A stretch of DNA of 24,542 nucleotides from a virus: positions 1 to 24,542 of IMG/VR virus record IMGVR_UViG_3300036859_000023; one strand, 5' to 3'. The notes below the pieces were generated by a model. That model saw nothing but the letters and a program-made list of their open reading frames with translations, had not been told where the DNA came from and searched no databases. Positions within the stretch are counted from its first letter, which is position 1, and each line of letters begins with the position of its first letter. The position numbers and the translations under genes were made by a program. Below are positions 1 through 6,419 of the stretch, piece by piece.

Positions 1-923
1 ATCACACCAGCGAATCGATCAAGTCGCTGGAAGGCTATGACATCCTGTGGGGCGAAGAGGCGCAGTCGCTGAGCCAGCGCAGCCTGGACCTGATTCGGCC
101 GACGATCCGCAAGGACGGGTCTGAGCTGTGGTTCAGCTGGAACCCGCGGCTGGAAACCGACCCGATCGACGTGCTGCTACGCGGCGAGCATCCGCCACCT
201 GACGCTGTTGTCGTCAAGGCGAACTACCGCGACAACCCGTTCCTGCCGGATGTGCTGCGCGCCGAATTGGAGTACGACCAGAAGCGCGACCCAGGCAAGT
301 TCGCCCACGTCTGGCTTGGTGAGTACCTGCGCAACAGCGAGGCGCGCATCTTCAAGAACTGGCGCATTGAAGAGTTCGAGGTGTTGCCGGAGTGGGTTCT
401 TCGCCAGGGCGCGGACTGGGGCTTCTCGGTTGACCCGAGCGTGCTCGTTCAGTGTGCGATCGTCGGCCGCACGCTCTACGTGCCTTATGAGGCGTATCGG
501 GTCGGATGCGAGATCGATCTACTGCCGGACCTGTTCATGACCGTCCCTGATGCCGAGCGCTGGCCCATGGTGGCAGACTCTGCGCGGCCCGAGACGATCA
601 GCTACATGCAGCGGCACGGATTCCCGCGCATTCTGCCGGCGGTCAAGGGTGCCAAAAGCCTGGAAGAGGGTGTCGAGTTCCTCAAGAGTTTTGACATCGT
701 TGTGCATCCGCGCTGCGTTCACACTATCGACGAGTTGACGCTGTACAGTTACAAACTGGACCCGCTGACGCAGAAGGTGCTGCCGGTGTTCGAGGACAAA
801 GACAACCACGTCATCGATGCCCTGCGCTACGCCTGCGAGGGTGCCAGGCGGGCCGGCAAGACCCGCGAGCGCAAGACCATCGACGCGACCGACTCGATGC
901 CGAAGTCATGGCAGGCGACGTAG
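1..923 (+). CDS. terL: Phage terminase large subunit, 5'-truncated by the window edge
   Basis: This is the DNA-packaging motor and headful nuclease of a tailed phage; the reading frame enters from the left edge (codons start at base 3) and stops at TAG 921-923. The fragment begins just before a Walker B-like segment, YDILWGEEA (nt 36-62), with the paired acidic residues of the ATPase. The C-terminal RNase H-like nuclease domain is complete. Its metal-binding aspartates appear to be in GADWGFS (Asp codon 414), VADSARP (Asp codon 576) and DNHVIDALRY (Asp codon 816). The pattern fits the Terminase_3/PBSX-type family (Terminase_3 plus Terminase_3C). The Walker A part and the small subunit would lie upstream of the window. 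In P22-like phages the portal follows directly, but here an HNH-like gene and the scaffold follow instead. Family assignment is by motif recognition. Confidence 0.93.
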   Translation, partial: HTSESIKSLEGYDILWGEEAQSLSQRSLDLIRPTIRKDGSELWFSWNPRLETDPIDVLLRGEHPPPDAVVVKANYRDNPFLPDVLRAELEYDQKRDPGKFAHVWLGEYLRNSEARIFKNWRIEEFEVLPEWVLRQGADWGFSVDPSVLVQCAIVGRTLYVPYEAYRVGCEIDLLPDLFMTVPDAERWPMVADSARPETISYMQRHGFPRILPAVKGAKSLEEGVEFLKSFDIVVHPRCVHTIDELTLYSYKLDPLTQKVLPVFEDKDNHVIDALRYACEGARRAGKTRERKTIDATDSMPKSWQAT

Positions 924-980
924 GCCCATAGGACAACGGCTGCGGTTGTGCTGTACGCGCGTGCAGGCGAAAATAGCGAA

Positions 981-1009
981 GCCCGCGCAGCGCTTCAACA
1001 CTGGCGGGC
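981..1009 (+). other. Hairpin between terminase and HNH-like gene
   Basis: GCCCGC (981-986) and GCGGGC (1004-1009) form a perfect 6-bp inverted repeat around a 17-nt loop, in the 115-bp gap after the terminase stop. No T-run follows, so a factor-independent terminator is not supported. It could structure the leader of the HNH-like gene, or partially end terminase transcription. The role is inferred; only the pairing is seen. Confidence 0.35.
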
Positions 1010-1025
1010 CTCTGACCAATCAGCG

Positions 1026-1031
1026 AAAGGA
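1026..1031 (+). promoter_or_regulatory. Ribosome binding site deciding the HNH-like start
   Basis: AAAGGA lies 7 nt before ATG 1039. It favours this start over the long in-frame upstream extension, which would run into the terminase coding region. Confidence 0.6.
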
Positions 1032-1038
1032 CCGCTTC

Positions 1039-1326
1039 ATGGCTAATGGCAATAGTACTTCGTCGCTCCCACCAGGCACGAAACATGGCGTGACGATGCA
1101 CGTCGACCACATTAGGCCGCGCAGCAAGTTCCCAGAATTGGCATTGGCGCTGGATAACCTTCAAGTCCTGCGCAGCCTATGCAACGAGGCCAAGAGCAAT
1201 CTCGACATGACGGAGTGGCCGGAGATCCCAGAGGCAGCCGCGCTGAAGTCTGCGGCCTATGAGGTGATCCGCGAGGACGAGCGCCGGACATTCAGGTTTC
1301 TCCGTTCTGTCCTGCAAGAAGGCTAG
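1039..1326 (+). CDS. Small HNH-endonuclease-like protein, degenerate zinc site
   Basis: A 95-aa protein starts at ATG 1039 behind the Shine-Dalgarno AAAGGA. Residues around 22-60 read like the core of an HNH nuclease: HVDHIRPRSK, then a DNLQVL segment, then LCNEAK. These correspond to the H..DH..P.S core, the middle Asn and the final N...K of the family. Two usual features are missing. There is no N-terminal CxxC before the core, and the second CxxC is reduced to RSLC, so the structural zinc site seems lost. HNH proteins beside terminases often assist DNA packaging or act as homing nucleases. This one could be a zinc-less active form, a decayed nuclease, or only the C-terminal half of one. 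It sits alone between the terminase and a terminator. Confidence 0.7.
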   Translation: MANGNSTSSLPPGTKHGVTMHVDHIRPRSKFPELALALDNLQVLRSLCNEAKSNLDMTEWPEIPEAAALKSAAYEVIREDERRTFRFLRSVLQEG

Positions 1327-1350
1327 TCCCGCTCCAAGCGCCAACAGATC

Positions 1351-1375
1351 AGCCGGCCGCGCGCCGGCTTTTCTT
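1351..1375 (+). terminator. Rho-independent terminator after the HNH-like gene
   Basis: AGCCGGC (1351-1357) pairs perfectly with GCCGGCT (1363-1369) around a 5-nt CGCGC loop, followed by TTTTCTT (1369-1375). This is a compact GC-rich hairpin with a U-tract, 25 nt after the HNH-like stop. It separates the terminase/HNH unit from the head operon, whose promoter begins just downstream. Confidence 0.85.
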
Positions 1376-1381
1376 GCGTCC

Positions 1382-1410
1382 TTGCGATAGTGAAAAACTA
1401 TCGATACACT
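1382..1410 (+). promoter_or_regulatory. Sigma70-type promoter for the head operon
   Basis: A -35-like TTGCGA (1382-1387) and a -10-like TACACT (1405-1410) are separated by exactly 17 bp, directly after a terminator and upstream of the scaffold gene. Transcription would start near 1417, giving a leader of about 40 nt. The -10 hexamer is identical to that of the promoter at 13537-13565. The spacer is largely an inverted repeat (separate entry), suggesting regulation. Confidence 0.65.
1385..1403. promoter_or_regulatory. Operator-like palindrome inside the head-operon promoter
   Basis: CGATAG (1385-1390) and CTATCG (1398-1403) form a perfect inverted repeat around TGAAAAA. It occupies the -35/-10 spacer and overlaps the end of the -35 hexamer. 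An additional TATCGATA palindrome (1399-1406) reaches into the -10, and a third CGATAG copy lies at 1416-1421. This geometry suits a dimeric repressor or activator, though it could also form a hairpin. No candidate regulator is encoded in the window. Confidence 0.45.
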
Positions 1411-1456
1411 CGCAGCGATAGCGACTTGCGGCGCATCCGCATGCAGATGGGAAACC

Positions 1457-2248
1457 ATGACGACCGAGATCCAAGCGACTGAGGCCGCTCAAGCCTCTGC
1501 AACCGCAACTGCAGCCGAGGCTGAAAAGCTGGCCGCGGGTGAAGCCGTCGACGAGGCGGAGCTGGAAGGTGCGGACTCCGGCGAGGGTGCTGAGCAGCAA
1601 GACAGCAGCAAGGATGAAGCGGAAGACAAGGTACAGGCCGAGGTCGACAAGGCGACGCGGAAAGCCCGCAGGCGCATTGATCGACTGATCGCCGACCGGG
1701 GGGCAGCGCAAGAGCGCGTCGCTCGGCTCGAAGCGGAATTGGCCGAAGCCAAGTCGACGACGGAAGACGGCAAGCCCAAGCCGAAGGTGGAAGACCCGAA
1801 AGCACTGGCCGAGGAAATCGTGCTGGTGCGGGAAACCGCCAAGACGCTGAGCAAGGTCATGAAGGAGGCGACGGCCAAGTTCGGCGCGACCTTCGAGGCC
1901 AAGGTGTCGGAGTTGGTCGAGGAGATCGGGCCGCAACTCGATCCCAAAGGCCGGCCGACGCCGCTCATGGAAGCCGTGCTCGACTCCGATCGCGCCGCCG
2001 AAGTCCTGAACTACCTGGGTGAGAACACCGAGGTAGCCGCTGAGCTCGCTGGGTTGTCACCCGCAAGACTCGGCCGACGCATCAACCAGATCGAAAGCGA
2101 CCTGGCGGCGGCGGCCAAACCCAAACCCAGCGCAGCCGCGAAGCCGCTGAGTCAGGCCAAGCCCTCGGCGGCGCCCACGGTGGACCCCACGAAGCTGACT
2201 GACGCTCAATGGCACGCGCTACGCAAAAAGGCCAAACAAGCGGCCTGA
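1457..2248 (+). CDS. Capsid scaffolding protein, P22 gp8-like
   Basis: A 263-aa, highly charged, helix-forming protein immediately before the coat gene, in the scaffold position of P22-like phages. Residues 1-60 are Ala/Glu/Asp-rich and probably disordered. Residues about 60-100 form a predicted coiled coil (RKARRRIDRLIADRG onwards). Residues about 215-245 are an Ala/Pro/Lys linker. The extreme C-terminus (AQWHALRKKAKQAA) is a short basic amphipathic helix. In P22 the basic C-terminal helix-turn-helix of the scaffold binds coat, and the same logic is inferred here. The protein should guide procapsid assembly and then leave the shell. Sequence identity to P22 gp8 is not evident by eye, so the call rests on position and physical character. 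Confidence 0.8.
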   Translation: MTTEIQATEAAQASATATAAEAEKLAAGEAVDEAELEGADSGEGAEQQDSSKDEAEDKVQAEVDKATRKARRRIDRLIADRGAAQERVARLEAELAEAKSTTEDGKPKPKVEDPKALAEEIVLVRETAKTLSKVMKEATAKFGATFEAKVSELVEEIGPQLDPKGRPTPLMEAVLDSDRAAEVLNYLGENTEVAAELAGLSPARLGRRINQIESDLAAAAKPKPSAAAKPLSQAKPSAAPTVDPTKLTDAQWHALRKKAKQAA

Positions 2249-2251
2249 GGA
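2247..2251 (+). promoter_or_regulatory. Strong ribosome binding site of the coat gene
   Basis: GAGGA overlaps the scaffold TGA stop and lies 6 nt before the coat ATG at 2258. This is one of the better Shine-Dalgarno sites in the window, as expected for the most abundant virion protein, and it couples coat to scaffold translation. Confidence 0.7.
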
Positions 2252-2257
2252 TTCGTC

Positions 2258-3451
2258 ATGACCGTCACCATGCTCACCCACCAGATGATCGCCCGCGAAG
2301 CCGCGGCGATGCTGGATGAGGAAATGCCCTTCAGCACCCGCGTCAATCGCGGTCGCGAAGAGGAATTCGTCAACGCCGTCAACGGCTACAAGAAAGGCGA
2401 CACCGTCTCCATCAAGGTGCCCGGCACCAGCACTGTCTACAACAGCGCCATCTTCGCCGCCGGCGGCACCATCGACGTGTACACCGAAACCCCGGTGTCG
2501 TTGACGCTGGACACGCAGCAGCACACCGGTTTGACCTTCACCGCCAAGGAGCGCGCTCTCGAAATCGGCGACTTCAAGGAGCGCGTCCTGCTCCCCAAGG
2601 TGCGCTCTCTCGCTTCGGTGGTCGAGGCCGATCTGATCCTGCGGGCGCAGAAGTTGACCCCGAACACTGTCGGCACCGCAGGCGTGACCCCGACGACCGC
2701 AAAGACCTTCGGCGCGGCCCGTCAGAAGCTGCAGATGTACCTCGCCCCTCCCGGTGATCGGACGCTGCTGATTTCGACCGAGGCCAATCTGGAAATGGTC
2801 GACGCAAGCAAGGCCCTCTTCAACCCCGCGCCGTCCATCGCAAAGATGTACAGCGAGGGCCACATGATGGGCATGTTCCAGGGTGCGGCGACATTCGAGA
2901 CGGCGAACCTGCAGCCCTACGGCAACGTGGCCGACATCGTGATGACGGTCAACGGCGCGTCCCAGACCGGCGCCACGCTGACGGTTGCGGGCGCTCCGGG
3001 CTCGCCGTTCCTGAACAACGGCATGGTGTTCACGCTGCCCGGTGTCTTCGCCGTGCATCCGCTGACCGGCGTTGCGACCACGACCCTGCAGCAGTTCACC
3101 GTCACCGGCTCGACGGCAACCACCATCACGGTGTCGCCGCCGATCACCACGTCGTTCCCGAACAAGACGGTGTCTGCCAGCCCGACCGACACGGACGCTC
3201 TGACGTTCGTTGGTGCGGCGAGCACGACCTACGTGCGCTCGTTCATGTTCGAGAAGAACGCGTTCACGGTGGCATTCGCGCCGCTGGCTGTCCTGCCGGG
3301 TACCGAGGGCTACACGGCCATGATGAACGGCATGAGCGTTCGCGTGATGTCGGGTGGCAACTTCGACAACGACACGCAATCGACGCGTATGGATGTTTTG
3401 TACGGTATCGCCGGGGTCAGAACCCTGCATGCCTGCAACGTGCTGCAGTGA
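2258..3451 (+). CDS. Major capsid (coat) protein, P22 gp5 family
   Basis: A 397-aa protein, close to the roughly 430 aa of P22 coat. The N-terminus (LTHQMIAREAAAMLDEEM) and the segment GDTVSIKVPGT are typical of the P22 coat family, which has the HK97 fold. Residues about 228-318 (VNGASQTGATLTVAG, then GMVFTLPGVFAVHPLTG, then LQQFTVTG) look like the beta-barrel I-domain inserted into the A-domain of P22-type coats. The C-terminal part (FEKNAFTVAFAPLAV, then MDVLYGIAGV) returns to the HK97 core. It forms the icosahedral shell on the scaffold. It shares the promoter at 1382 with the scaffold, and a terminator follows directly, so coat may be the last gene of an abundant short transcript. Confidence 0.92.
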   Translation: MTVTMLTHQMIAREAAAMLDEEMPFSTRVNRGREEEFVNAVNGYKKGDTVSIKVPGTSTVYNSAIFAAGGTIDVYTETPVSLTLDTQQHTGLTFTAKERALEIGDFKERVLLPKVRSLASVVEADLILRAQKLTPNTVGTAGVTPTTAKTFGAARQKLQMYLAPPGDRTLLISTEANLEMVDASKALFNPAPSIAKMYSEGHMMGMFQGAATFETANLQPYGNVADIVMTVNGASQTGATLTVAGAPGSPFLNNGMVFTLPGVFAVHPLTGVATTTLQQFTVTGSTATTITVSPPITTSFPNKTVSASPTDTDALTFVGAASTTYVRSFMFEKNAFTVAFAPLAVLPGTEGYTAMMNGMSVRVMSGGNFDNDTQSTRMDVLYGIAGVRTLHACNVLQ

Positions 3452-3459
3452 CCCTTCGC

Positions 3460-3484
3460 GCTCCCGCTTCGGCGGGGGCCTTTC
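3460..3484 (+). terminator. Terminator after the coat gene
   Basis: GCTCCCGC (3460-3467) pairs with GCGGGGGC (3472-3479), with one G-U pair, around a TTCG tetraloop, followed by CTTTCT (3480-3485). It lies 9 nt after the coat stop. The short U-tract suggests partial termination, which would make coat and scaffold mRNA more abundant than tail mRNA. Confidence 0.7.
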
Positions 3485-3511
3485 TCAACTCGATGTCGTC
3501 GCGTTGAGAAA
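3481..3511. repeat. 9-bp inverted repeat between coat and the next gene
   Basis: TTTCTCAAC (3481-3489) and GTTGAGAAA (3503-3511) are perfect inverted copies 13 nt apart. The left arm overlaps the U-tract of the coat terminator, so the two structures could compete in RNA. It may instead be a protein-binding site. The function is unknown. Confidence 0.5.
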
Positions 3512-3526
3512 AGCCTACGAGACCAG

Positions 3527-3877
3527 ATGACCTACATCCCTTACCCGCGCAGGCTCTACCTCAACGGCGAGGTTATCGACGGCGACCTGCACGCGACGAA
3601 CTCCGTTGTCGTGCAGGATGAGGCCGGCGAGGCCGCTGCTCGAGCCAACGGCTACCGCAAGGCCTACGAACCCGAGTCAATCAGCGGCAATGGCAGTAGC
3701 TCTGCCCCTGCGGTTTCAGATTCTTTCACGCAGGACCAAGGCGCTGTCGCTGGCGCCTCCGCTGACCCTATCGAAGCGCTCCGTGCTGAAGTCGAAGCGC
3801 TCGGGCTGAAGCCGCACCACAAGGCGGGCGAGAAGAAGCTGCGCGAGATGATCGCGGCGGCGAAGGTGGCGGCGTGA
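3527..3877 (+). CDS. Small head-region protein with C-terminal HeH/LEM-like motif
   Basis: A 116-aa protein between coat and the Ntn-hydrolase. The N-terminal 45 residues (YPRRLYLNGEVIDG, then VVVQDEAGEAAARANGYR) resemble short phage proteins commonly encoded beside coat genes. Residues 52-80 are a Ser/Gly/Ala linker. Residues 81-113 (DPIEALRAEVEALGL, then GEKKLREMIAAA) look like a helix-extended-loop-helix (HeH/LEM or SAP-like) motif, a fold often linked to nucleic-acid or protein binding. It may be a minor head or head-completion protein; that role is inferred from position only. Its TGA overlaps the GTG start of the next gene. No strong Shine-Dalgarno precedes ATG 3527. Confidence 0.7.
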   Translation: MTYIPYPRRLYLNGEVIDGDLHATNSVVVQDEAGEAAARANGYRKAYEPESISGNGSSSAPAVSDSFTQDQGAVAGASADPIEALRAEVEALGLKPHHKAGEKKLREMIAAAKVAA

Positions 3878-4311
3878 CGGTCATCGCCTTCGATGGCATG
3901 ACGCTGGCCGCTGACAAGCGCTGCAGTGGAGGCAGTGCTGTCTTCACCGTGCGGAAGATCGACCGCCTGTCAGATGGTTCGCTCGTCGGCCTGACTGGGG
4001 ACACTGCGTACTGCGCTCAGATGCTCGCATGGCTGCGCGACGGTGAGAAATTAGCCGACTTCCCGGCGACGCAACGCGACCGGGAGAAGTTCGCTGGTGT
4101 GCTTGTCGTGCGGCCGACAGGCGAAGTCTGGAAGTACGAGGACACGCCGCACCCGTACCGCATCGAGGACAGGTTCTACGCCATCGGCAGCGGGCGCGAC
4201 TTCGCGTTGGCCGCGATGATGCTCGGAAAGAGCGCGCGCGAGGCGGTCAAAGTGGCATGCGAGTTCGATGCCTCCTGTGGCAACGGCGTCGACACCCTCA
4301 CGCTGCTATGA
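3874..4311 (+). CDS. HslV/proteasome-type Ntn-hydrolase (threonine peptidase-like)
   Basis: A 145-aa protein starting at GTG 3874, which overlaps the previous stop as GTGA. It matches the HslV/proteasome-beta fold in order. Residue 2 is Thr (MTVIAFDG), where the catalytic N-terminal Thr would be exposed once Met is removed. Asp14 (LAADKR) matches HslV Asp17. Lys28 (RKIDRLSDG) matches HslV Lys33. GLTGDTAYC follows like the HslV segment after that Lys, and YAIGSGRDFALAAM (102-115) matches the conserved AIGSGGNYALAA region. There is no propeptide, as in HslV. Family members are ATP-dependent threonine proteases when paired with an unfoldase such as host HslU. Among head genes it could degrade scaffold or another assembly factor, or act on host proteins. 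The catalytic residues look intact; the substrate is unknown. Confidence 0.85.
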   Translation: MTVIAFDGMTLAADKRCSGGSAVFTVRKIDRLSDGSLVGLTGDTAYCAQMLAWLRDGEKLADFPATQRDREKFAGVLVVRPTGEVWKYEDTPHPYRIEDRFYAIGSGRDFALAAMMLGKSAREAVKVACEFDASCGNGVDTLTLL

Positions 4312-4997
4312 CAACCTCTCTCACCATCATCAAAGACGCGATGGTCGAGATCGGCGCCATCGGCATGGTCGACACGCCGGAGCCCGAAGACTCCGCTCAT
4401 GCACTGCGCCTGCTAAACCGCATGATCGACGCCTTGGGCGTGAGGGGTGTCTACGCCTATCACACCGACTGGATCGTCTACACGCTGCCGGCAGCCACGC
4501 AGACGCGCACGATCGGCTCAGGCGGCAACATCAACACCACGCGCCCAGTGCGGCTGGAGACCGGCAGTTTCACGCGCGTGAGCAGCATCGATCGCGAACT
4601 GAAGATCGCCACGCGCGACCAGTGGGCGATGATCAGCCAGAAGACGCTCGATCGTTCATGGCCCGAGTGGGTGTATTACGAGGCCTCGTCGCCGCTCGGC
4701 ACGCTGCACTTCTGGCCGCAAGGGGCGTGCGACGTGCATCTCGCCATTCAGCAGCGGCTGACGGCGTTTGCCGACCTGTCGACCGACTACACGCTGCCGC
4801 CCGGCATCGAGGACATGCTTACGCTGAGCCTGTCGGAGCGCCTGTGCCGCCCGTTCGGCCGGCCGATCCCGGGGACGCTCGCGCAGGCTGCTGCCAACGC
4901 GCGGCGCGCCGTCAAGACGGCGAACGCGCAAGTTCCTGAGTTGGATATGCCGGTCGGCGCGCGCGTCGGCAGTTACGCCGAATTCCTCGCTGGGTGA
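4308..4997 (+). CDS. Tail accessory factor / DNA stabilisation protein, P22 gp4-like
   Basis: A 229-aa protein starting at ATG 4308, which overlaps the previous stop as ATGA; no separate Shine-Dalgarno is evident, so translation is probably coupled. The N-terminus (TIIKDAMVEIGAIG, then ALRLLNRMIDALG) is the hallmark of the P22 gp4 family of packaged-DNA stabilisation proteins, which bind under the portal and start tail assembly. It is longer than P22 gp4 (166 aa); the extra residues are mainly in the middle and at the C-terminus. The gp10-like tail hub follows at once, matching the 4-10 order of P22. The muramidase activity described for P22 gp4 cannot be judged here. Confidence 0.88.
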   Translation: MTTSLTIIKDAMVEIGAIGMVDTPEPEDSAHALRLLNRMIDALGVRGVYAYHTDWIVYTLPAATQTRTIGSGGNINTTRPVRLETGSFTRVSSIDRELKIATRDQWAMISQKTLDRSWPEWVYYEASSPLGTLHFWPQGACDVHLAIQQRLTAFADLSTDYTLPPGIEDMLTLSLSERLCRPFGRPIPGTLAQAAANARRAVKTANAQVPELDMPVGARVGSYAEFLAG

Positions 4998-5003
4998 ACG
5001 GGC

Positions 5004-6419
5004 ATGCTGGCGTTTGTCGGCCCCTCTTACCAGCTCGATACCGGCACCCGCAAAGCCGGCATCCAGCGCGCTATCGGCCTGTACCTGTCGAAAGCGGAGC
5101 CCGGCAACCAGAAGGCCGAATGGTTCCTGAAGGACCAGCCCGGCCTGACGCTGTTCAAGGCCATTGGCGTCGAGATCCGCGGCATGTTCACGACCGCGGA
5201 CGGTAAGTGCTACGTGGCGGCCGGGAGTGCGGTCTATCGCATGCTGTCGGACGCCACGACAACCAACCTTGGGACGCTGCTGACCAGCACTGGGCCAGTG
5301 GAGTTCGCCGCCAACTCCGATCAGGTCGGGTTTGTCGATGGATCCTATGGCTACGTCATCACGTTGGCGACCGACACATTCGCGCGCATCACTTCGGCCA
5401 ACTTCTACGGCTCGAAGACCATCACAGTGATCGACGGCTACGGCCTTTTCATCCGCCCGGACACGCAGGAGTTCTACATCTCCGACCCGGACGACTTCAC
5501 GGCGCTCGATGCGCTGGCGTTCGCCGCTGCCGAGGGCGCGCCAGACCTCGCCACGGCTATCTTGGCCGACCACCGGCAAGCACGGGTTTTCGGCACCCAC
5601 ACGACCGAGGGCTGGTTCGACAGCGGAGACCCGGACTTTCCGTTCAGCCGCGACCCGTCTTCGTACGCGCAGATCGGCTGCAATTCGCCCTATACCGCTC
5701 GGCTCGTCTCCAACAGCGTGTGCTTCCTCGGCCAGAGCGAAGAGGGTGTTGGCGTGGTTTACATGGCGACCGGCAACACGATCGATCGCATCAGCACGCC
5801 GGCCGTCGAGCAGGCTCTGCAAGTGTCCACCGACCTGACGCTGGCGCGTGCATTCGTATACCTGGACGAGGGGCACCTTTTCTATGTGCTCAACGCGCCA
5901 GGGCTCGCGACAACCTGGGTCTTTGACGTTTCGACCCGCTCGTGGCATGAGAGGGCAGAGCAGGCGGCTAGTGGTGGATACGAGCCGTGGCGTCCGGTGT
6001 GCCACACGGTGGCCTTTGGCTACCACCTCGTCGGCGACGCGGACGGCAACATCTACCGCCTGAATCGCAGCGTCTACACCAACAACGGCGACCCGCTGCC
6101 GCGGCGCCGGATCAGCCCGCACAACGCCGCGCCGAACCTCGAGCGCCAGTTCTTCGGGCCGTTCGAGCTCGACGCGAGCGCGGGTGATGCGCCTTCCGGC
6201 GAGGTTCCTGTGGTGCAGATGCGCTACAGCAACGACGGTGGCAAGACGTGGAAAGTGTGGCGCGAGCGCGAACTGGGTCGCATCGGGGAACACGCCAAGC
6301 GCGTGCGTTGGATCGGCAACGGCAGCGCCTACGACCGCGTTTGGGACGTTCAGTTCAGCGGCGCCGCGCCGTTCTCGATCATCGGGGCTCGTTGTCCGGT
6401 AGGGGGCGGCGATGGGTGA
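5004..6419 (+). CDS. Tail hub / packaged DNA stabilisation protein, P22 gp10-like
   Basis: A 471-aa protein, almost exactly the length of P22 gp10 (472 aa), directly after the gp4-like gene. The N-terminus (FVGPSYQLDTGTRKAGIQR) and the repeated beta-strand blocks, such as MFTTADGKCYVAAG, DQVGFVDGSYGYVIT, YGLFIRPDTQEFYIS and VDGSAYD-like endings, fit a beta-propeller-type hub. NIYRLNR and SNDGGKTWKVWRE near the C-terminus are typical for the family. In P22 this protein joins the gp4 ring to the tail needle and tailspikes. The gene overlaps the next by 8 nt. In P22 the needle gp26 follows gp10, whereas here a tailspike-like protein follows. Confidence 0.88.
   Translation: MLAFVGPSYQLDTGTRKAGIQRAIGLYLSKAEPGNQKAEWFLKDQPGLTLFKAIGVEIRGMFTTADGKCYVAAGSAVYRMLSDATTTNLGTLLTSTGPVEFAANSDQVGFVDGSYGYVITLATDTFARITSANFYGSKTITVIDGYGLFIRPDTQEFYISDPDDFTALDALAFAAAEGAPDLATAILADHRQARVFGTHTTEGWFDSGDPDFPFSRDPSSYAQIGCNSPYTARLVSNSVCFLGQSEEGVGVVYMATGNTIDRISTPAVEQALQVSTDLTLARAFVYLDEGHLFYVLNAPGLATTWVFDVSTRSWHERAEQAASGGYEPWRPVCHTVAFGYHLVGDADGNIYRLNRSVYTNNGDPLPRRRISPHNAAPNLERQFFGPFELDASAGDAPSGEVPVVQMRYSNDGGKTWKVWRERELGRIGEHAKRVRWIGNGSAYDRVWDVQFSGAAPFSIIGARCPVGGGDG

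Noticed and set aside
945-980. Possible promoter (TTGTGC with a weak AAAATA) before the HNH-like gene
   Set aside because: The hexamers are poor matches with non-optimal spacing; unlike the 1382 and 13537 promoters there is nothing to distinguish it from chance.
817-1038. In-frame upstream extension of the HNH-like gene
   Set aside because: It overlaps the terminase C-terminus in another frame, encodes Arg/Pro/Ser-rich nonsense without an HNH CxxC, and a good ribosome site supports ATG 1039.
2219-3430. Minus-strand open frame of 403 codons opposite the coat gene
   Set aside because: It mirrors the coat gene almost exactly, is rich in Arg, His and Gly, and has no plausible ribosome site or context.
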